Assembly: GCA_007449985.2 (NCBI GenBank)
Contig: VIIQ02000846.1
Location: 62,001 to 126,000 of the forward strand
Direction of reading: 5' to 3'
DNA length: 64,000 nt
From: Desmodesmus armatus
Lineage: Eukaryota > Chlorophyta > Chlorophyceae > Sphaeropleales > Scenedesmaceae
This document shows, piece after piece, positions 58,371 through 64,000 of this stretch. How positions within the stretch are numbered: the stretch's first letter is position 1; every line of letters begins with the position of its first letter. Position numbers and translations under genes: made by a program. The notes beneath the pieces were generated by a model, which was not told the origin of the DNA, searched no databases, and saw only the letters and a program-made list of their open reading frames with translations.

Positions 58371-59858
58371 ATCAAACATAAGTGAGGCAAAGACCCAGTG
58401 AGAGTGGTGGTTGTGTCATAGACGGCATGCATCAGCATGCTGTGTAGAACATGCAGTCATAGCCAAACAAGAGCACCTCAGGCATTGTCAGCTGGCGGGA
58501 GTTGCAAACACTTCAGCACCCCGTAACATGCAGCAAACAGCTTCATGATGGTTTTAACTGTTCGACTGCAAGCTGTGTGCATCAGTTCAAGGTAACACAT
58601 CTGCTGCTGACATAGCAACATAAATTCAAACTGGACCAATGTACACCAACACCCGCGGGCGGCCCTGCATGCAGGTCTGCACAAGCAACCTTGAGCACTG
58701 GTCTCTCTTACCATCAGTGTTGTAAGTAACTTTGGAAATGCCACCAGCGCAATCTGTGTCGACAGGAACGAGCAACGCGATGTTGCATGCGTCACCCTTG
58801 TACATCCAGGTGGCATAGGACTTCACGCACTTGGCAGTGGTCAGGGCGGCGGCAAACTCGTCAGGGAGGGCGCTGGCCAATGTGAAAGTGCCGGCAATGT
58901 AAGGCTGAGCGAGGCACTTGGCCTTTTGGGCTGCGTAGTCAGGGCTGGAAGCGACAGCCAGACCAAAGTAGGCCTTGAACTGCTCCTCAAGGGCAGTGAT
59001 AACTGTGGCAGAGGGGCGGGCTGATGGGTCCTGCACAGTTGAGCACTGGCAGGAGCTGAATGAAGCAGTGGCGCCAGTGCCAGTGCATTCAAACGTGATG
59101 GCGCCCACGCTGTTTCCTGCACAGGTGTCGGTGGTGCACTTCTGCCACCTTGTGCAGCATTCAGAATCAGCCTGAAAGGTTGGCTGGCCAGAGCAGGTTC
59201 CTCTCAGAGCCCTGCAGCAGCAACAACGGCAAACTGTTGGTTTGAGCATTGCTCAGGATGGGTTGGTGACCTTATTTTTAGATTATCAGATGCACAACGG
59301 TCACCATATGCACAACGAACCTCCGGAAGAAGGTGTCATTGAGAATTGATGTACCTTGGTATGCCTTGCAAGTCATGACTGCGATCACACACCCATGGCA
59401 TGCAAAAATTGGCGCACACAAGCTCAGGCTTCTCCACTGTCCGTGTGCACCCACAAGCATATGCCAAGACATTCAGTGTTTTTTTGCTGGTGTGCTGCAA
59501 GCGCCTCTACATGCTATCATAAGCTTCCTTGGCCCTGCTCAGTAGAGCTGTGTGCAGCAGGCCCGCCCTGCACAAACACAGCAGGGTCAACGTTGACCAG
59601 TCGAAAGCTCCGTAGTTTACCTGCTTTCGGTGTTTGCGAAGTCGTCTGTACCCTCAGGCGGGGACTGCAGTGTTGTCCTTCCTGTGAAAAGTGAACCAGA
59701 GGAAAAGGGTCAGCTGCTGATCAGGAGTCTGGTTCGGCAACTGACCTATTGATACTACAAACACGTTCAAGGCTTGAAGCAGTCTTTGTTCGCTCACCAG
59801 TTGCCTGGACTGCAACAAGGGCACTCAGCAAAGCAACAAGCACGGTCTTGCTTGTCAT
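58074..59858 (-). CDS. Cys-rich secreted protein, probably GPI-anchored
   Basis: Four exons on the minus strand: 59858-59798, 59681-59621, 59211-58712, 58315-58074 (287 aa; phases 1, 2, 1 all close). Signal peptide MTSKTVLVALLSALVAVQA. The mature part has paired and spaced cysteines (ALRGTCSGQPTFQADSECC, WQKCTTDTCAGN, ITFECTGTG, SSCQCSTV), then a helical stretch (ITALEEQFKAYFGLAV) and further Cys (KCLAQPY, AKCVKSYATW, DACNIALL, DTDCAGGISK). The C-terminus is a small-residue site followed by a hydrophobic tail (FSPLTTILSLLAAILLANML) with no cytosolic residues, the pattern of a GPI-anchor signal. Likely a cell-surface or wall protein. Family not recognised. Confidence 0.78.
58342..58370. repeat. 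(CAG)n microsatellite
   Basis: About nine to ten CAG units in intron 3 of the Cys-rich surface protein gene, CTG on its coding strand. Confidence 0.92.
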
Positions 59859-60224
59859 GTTGAAAGAACTGGAGCTCTAGGAGGTAGGTATCAGGCTTTG
59901 GGTCGTGCCTACAGGACGTGGACTGGACGCTTGCGTTGAGGCTGCCTATGTCAAGCTCTCTTCTGTTACAAAGTCAGCGCGGGAAGTCAACTATGATTAC
60001 CAAATCGGATCGCGAGCTATTTACAATCGTGCTTGGTTATTAACCCTATTCTCCTATAGTATATGAATGAAGAGGTGGATGTGTGGATGTGATTGTCGAA
60101 TTCGGAATCGACATCGGTATGCAGACCCAGATGTAGCGACACTCCTTCAGGTCCACCCTTGCTAGCTTGCGAAAGCGACAGCAGCAAAGATGCTGCCTAA
60201 ACCCGGGTGAAGTGGTGCCGTATT

Positions 60225-60276
60225 TGATGGCTGGGCGGACCGGGTTGGGATGGGTGTATGCGATTCTCAAATCGAA
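60225..60276 (+). repeat. 52-bp imperfect direct repeat, copy 1
   Basis: TGATGGCTGGG.GGACCG..TTGGGATG and GCGATTC..AATCGAA are shared with 60353-60404 at about 80-85% by eye. Copies are 128 bp apart. No terminal inverted repeats. Confidence 0.75.
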
Positions 60277-60352
60277 TTCTGCTGGCTTGCGGGCAGGCCC
60301 GTGATTAACTATCTGCATGGCTCGTGCTGCTGGAGTTTTTTTGTTTGTGTTT

Positions 60353-60404
60353 TGATGGCTGGGTGGACCGAATTGGGATGCCTGAATGCGATTCACCAAT
60401 CGAA
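60353..60404 (+). repeat. 52-bp imperfect direct repeat, copy 2
   Basis: Second copy of the unit at 60225-60276. The differences suggest an old duplication or members of a dispersed family. Confidence 0.75.
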
Positions 60405-61775
60405 CCTCCGCACCGCCTGGACTGTCTCTCATTACACACAATGATACGTTACTGAAGGCAGAAAAGAGGCGTCCAAACAACATCTGCGCCAGGCAACAGA
60501 AAGGATCACAAGATTGACTTTGGGAAAGTCAACCATCCAGCACACACCAAGGTTTTCCTGTCAAGAAAACAGCTACAAACGTGCTAGGAAGATGTTGTTG
60601 CACAACATACAACTCGCACATCATACAACAGGGGCTACCACACAGCTGCAAGTTGCACACAACAACCTGTAATTACTTATAAGAACCACACACGTCTCGT
60701 TTGTCACACACACCAATTGCAGCTGCCTTGTTCGTCGTCAAAATCAACTTCCGTACCTTATACATCAGCACACACTTCAGCAGGCAAATGTTTATTCTGA
60801 GGTTTCAAGTGCGCGCCACCCCATGGCCCCACTCCATCAGTGTAGCAGACTGAGCTCACAATGTGTTCTGGGCCATGTGTGTTTTGAGACCGTGGGGAGC
60901 TTATATGCCTGGCCATGCAGTGTCTGCCCCAAGAAACGTCGAAAAAGCTCAGCAGTCAGCACTGATGCAGTGTGGTCACCCCATCCAGCTGCACTCCGGG
61001 GCTTGCAAGCCACATGGTGCAGCAGCACCAGCACAGCAGTGCAGGTTGCTACACAGGTGGGGAACCACACCGCTATGTGCGAGATGCTGCAAAACCTCAG
61101 TCAACCAACATATACGACCAACATGACTGCATGGTGACACTTGCTGATGCTGGCTACTGATATTCGGCTACCCGCTTGGGGCTAGCATGCTGCTCATGTT
61201 GGGCTGGGTGCCGCAACCACGGCTCAGGTGCATACGTCCCGACAGGGCTGTGTGCCCCCATGCACGGCTGGTGCATCAGCCCATCTGGGCTGGAGTTGGT
61301 GCTACTAGCCTTTCCTGCAGAAGTAGCCTGCAGCTGCTGGTGTGTGGTGTGAGCTCATGTGAATAGACACGGGAGCTGTTTTCTGGTTCCCTGGGCTGTG
61401 TGCAGACGTCCTGACATCTTCCACACCACCCTTGCAAGGTTTGACCCACAATCACACTTCCCTTCTTATGTCTGTCCCGCAAACATCTGCATCTCCATAT
61501 GATGACTACTACTTTGTGAGCTTGAGTGAATATCTCGAAAGAATCAATTGCGGCGTCTACTTCTCCCTTGCGGGCTTGCTCCGGGAGTTACGACAGGACA
61601 AACCAAGTGGTGAACGAGGCGGTGAGCATTGCCTGAGTTGTCAGTGAGACTTCCGCTTTACATTGCTCCAGGCTGCATCCACCTCACTTGAACGTACGCG
61701 ACATGCCACGCGTTTCTGCTGTTGTCACCAGTGGTCCCAGATTGCACACTGATCTCGGGGCATTCGCACGTCAAC

Positions 61776-63413
61776 ATGCACCCATACTTTGAAGTCCTGG
61801 TGCTTCTGCTGTTGGCAGCTAATGTCGACACCAGCAGGATCCTGCTGCAAGGACAGACACAAGGTAAACCCAAAGTAAGGAGTAGTGCACCATTTACGGC
61901 ACTAAACTGTGCAGCTATGAAACATGCAGCTGCTTGTGTCCTGGGCACCTCCTGTGCGCTGGGGCAATTCAGGGGGCATGCTGAGCGGCTGCAGCGATGT
62001 GCCCCCAGTTGATGCACTTGCAAGTTTGCAACATGGCATCAGGTGCCAGCACCTGTCACAGTTTGGTTCCCCAAGCTTGAATCCTTGAAAATTCACCGAA
62101 AGACAAGGGGTGCCAGTGGCTTTAGTCTATGTTATTGGTGTGCACAGTACGTACCTCTTGTCGATGACACCCACAGTCATGTGTGCACCTGTTAACAACG
62201 TTGTGGTGCCTGCACAGGTGCTGGCCTTGCACACGCCCCTCCTTGCACAGCTGACTGTGACCGACTGAGCCAACAACTGAGAGAGCAGGAGGACGTAAAG
62301 AGCTGGAGGTTGTCCTGCAATGAGGACATTGAAGGCTATGGCATGGAACCACGTGGCAATGCCAGTTTGCGTGTTGCTGACATAGCGGAATGTGCCATGG
62401 CATGCTTCAATCGCAGCGAAGCTCGTGACACCACCACCAAGTGCAAGGACAAGGAGCGGCAGCGCGAATGTTGCCAGTCATTTGTCTACCAACCCAAGGC
62501 AAATGCAAGCGCGTTCAACTGCTTCCTCAAATGGCAACATGCCTTCATAGTAAGCAGGCCCTCCTTTGCAGGGATGTGCCCAGCAAGCTTTGTGGGTGCT
62601 TACTACCCAGAGGGCTGTGAAACATGCACACAAGTCAACCAGACCCTGAGCCATGCCAAGATCCCTGGGGACGACATCAAGTGGTGGAACCTGTCATGCA
62701 ACGTCAACATTGATGGGCATGATCTTGGAGGCCTGCCAGATGCAGACAGGAGAGCACTGGACATAGCCGAGTGTGCGCAGCGCTGCATGGAAAGGTCATG
62801 CCAACATCAGGACAAGAGCAAGAACCTGGCTATGCAATGTTGCCAGGCATTCACCTACGTCAACGATACAGAGGCACCTCAAGCTCAGAACTGCTTTTTG
62901 AAGGGGGGCGTTTTGATCAACGCTCCGACAAGTATGACTAGTGCCTGGCATGGTTTCCCTGGGTGTGTGATGGCAACTACAGTGTGGCGGCCCGACATGA
63001 CACTGTGTGACATGGACCCACAGTGCAGTCGCGCTATGCAGGATGCCGAGCAGGCCCTGATTGCGTCTAACACATCCAGTATTTTGTCTCAAAAATCCAT
63101 CTGGGTGTCTGGGTTTGCATTGGGTTTGTCTTTTGTGTTTGGCTTGGTGCCCAGCATCCTCTTTTGCATTGAGAAATGCCAGTGGCCGGCCTGCTGTTGC
63201 TGCCCCCCGGGCACTCCATGTGACCCTTGGCAAGTCATGCGGCCCCAACGGGACATCAACACACTGGCACCCACCAACAATCATCGGGAATTTCTCCATT
63301 GTTGTTTCAGCTGGCTGTATGCTTGTGAGCAGTCTGTACTGAAAAAAGTGGGGCTGAAAAACAATGCTGAGATTTCCGATGATGTCCTGGCCAAGCCTTC
63401 AAGTCACCACTGA
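61776..63413 (+). CDS. Type I membrane protein with two tandem PAN/Apple-like Cys-rich modules
   Basis: Two exons: 61776-61863 and 62218-63413 (427 aa). Start chosen for the signal peptide MHPYFEVLVLLLLAANVDT; an ATG 54 nt upstream in the same frame would hide it. Two modules of about 90 residues repeat: A (about 59-150: W-RLSCN, VADIAECAMAC, ECCQSFVY, NCFLK) and B (about 185-279: WNLSCN, LDIAECAQRC, QCCQAFTY, NCFLK). The Cys spacing and aromatic pattern resemble PAN/Apple domains, which bind proteins or sugars. Several N-x-S/T sites are present. One transmembrane segment lies at about 324-347 (WVSGFALGLSFVFGLVPSILF), followed by a Cys cluster (CQWPACCCCPPGTPC) suited to palmitoylation and a cytosolic tail of about 60 residues without a kinase. 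A surface adhesion or receptor role is inferred. Confidence 0.8.
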
Positions 63414-64000
63414 CAACCCCTGCAAGAAAGCCCCGGGCTTCGGAAGACAGACAGTCTGTTTTTTTGCGTAGTACGGCCGGCTGTACCTAGAGGATGACGT
63501 AGTGCTGCATGCTTAGGGAGATTGTTAGTGTTGCAGCCTGATCGTCAGAAATCCGGATGTCTTGTTGGATGACCTCTGAGGCGCATTCTGGTGCTGTTGT
63601 TTTTCTCTCATGCGAGTCCTTTGAGGAGTGCTTATGCCCTATGAGCCTTGTTTGGCTCCTGAAAGGGCGATCAGGCGAGGCCCTGATCCAGTAAAGTAGT
63701 AGTAGTAGTAGTAGAAATCTGAGAGTTCTCATGGAACCCTAGTATGATAGCCTGTATACTTTGTGGTACAGCTATGGTGCCCTTGTCTTTGAGACTGGTC
63801 CATACCTGCTGCAGACTGCCTGAGGGCCGTTTGGGTAATCACCAGTGCTTTTGTAGGGGGGGGGGGGGCGGTACTCAGTGTTCGCAAGGCCCCTAGGGGC
63901 CTACGGTGTACAAGGTTTGTCTGGAGTCATAGCCCTCTTTCTTGCTGCAGGAGTGCAGGGTGCACCCATTGGGTGTATGCACTGGCATGAATCATGCCAT
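63414..64000. other. 3' flank of the PAN-like gene and window end
   Basis: No supported gene. Contains an (AGT)n microsatellite at 63695-63714 and a poly-G run near 63856-63868. Confidence 0.5.
63695..63714. repeat. (AGT)n microsatellite
   Basis: Six to seven tandem AGT units. Confidence 0.9.

Larger units (their letters stand above)
59859..61775. other. Spacer between divergent surface-protein genes
   Basis: Upstream regions of the GPI-like gene (-) and the PAN-like receptor gene (+). Contains the 52-bp direct repeat at 60225 and 60353. A 71-codon frame at 61432-61647 (YDDYYFVSLSEYLERINCG) is unassigned and may be chance. Confidence 0.4.

Overview
The window is nuclear DNA of a green alga. 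Evidence: many short introns with GT(G/A)AG donors and (T/C)GCAG acceptors, a Lhca-type antenna protein, plastid and thylakoid-lumen transit peptides, plant-type L-galactose dehydrogenase, candidate TGTAA poly(A) signals, abundant (CAG/CTG)n and poly-G tracts, and replication-dependent histone genes in divergent pairs. The moderate GC content argues against Chlamydomonas itself; a Sphaeropleales/Scenedesmus-like chlorophyte is a guess. All gene models below were assembled by hand from splice sites, and reading phase closes exactly across every listed exon except in one gene (HINT1), where a single base is missing.

Layout. 1-12156: the 3' end of an F-box/LRR-family gene (+), a mitochondrial-type nucleoside diphosphate kinase (+), a plastid-targeted five-bladed-propeller glycosidase-like protein (+), a decayed HINT exon (-), and a complete F-box/LRR paralogue (-) inverted relative to the first. 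13084-18605: HINT1 (-, frameshifted in this sequence) and a Lhca gene (+). 19855-28674: L-galactose dehydrogenase (-), whose product acts in ascorbate synthesis, and a long low-complexity protein ending in an NTF2-like domain (+). 28940-35982: a thylakoid-lumen histidine-phosphatase-like protein without catalytic histidines (+), a secreted His-rich protein (+) and an intronless coiled-coil protein (+). 37670-41214: a CoA/nucleotide-type mitochondrial carrier with two large low-complexity insertions (-). 41957-43134: two orphan exons of a DUF2358-like gene (+).

43556-51370 is a complete histone cluster: H2A/H2B divergent, H3/H4 divergent, and an intron-containing H1. All five end in the same 6-bp-stem, 4-nt-loop hairpin followed by a TGGAAAG element, and all three promoter regions carry GACTCA/TGAGTC repeats, pointing to co-regulated, probably non-polyadenylated S-phase transcripts.

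52803-63413: a small PH/GRAM-like protein with a P/Q/Y-rich tail (-), a Cys-rich GPI-anchor-like surface protein (-), and a type I membrane protein with two tandem Cys-rich PAN/Apple-like modules (+). No transposase, CRISPR, rRNA or convincing tRNA was seen. Unexplained structure includes a roughly 175-nt near-complete foldback inside a HINT1 intron, two clusters of near-perfect palindromes, and a duplicated 59-bp element with terminal inverted repeats inside another intron.
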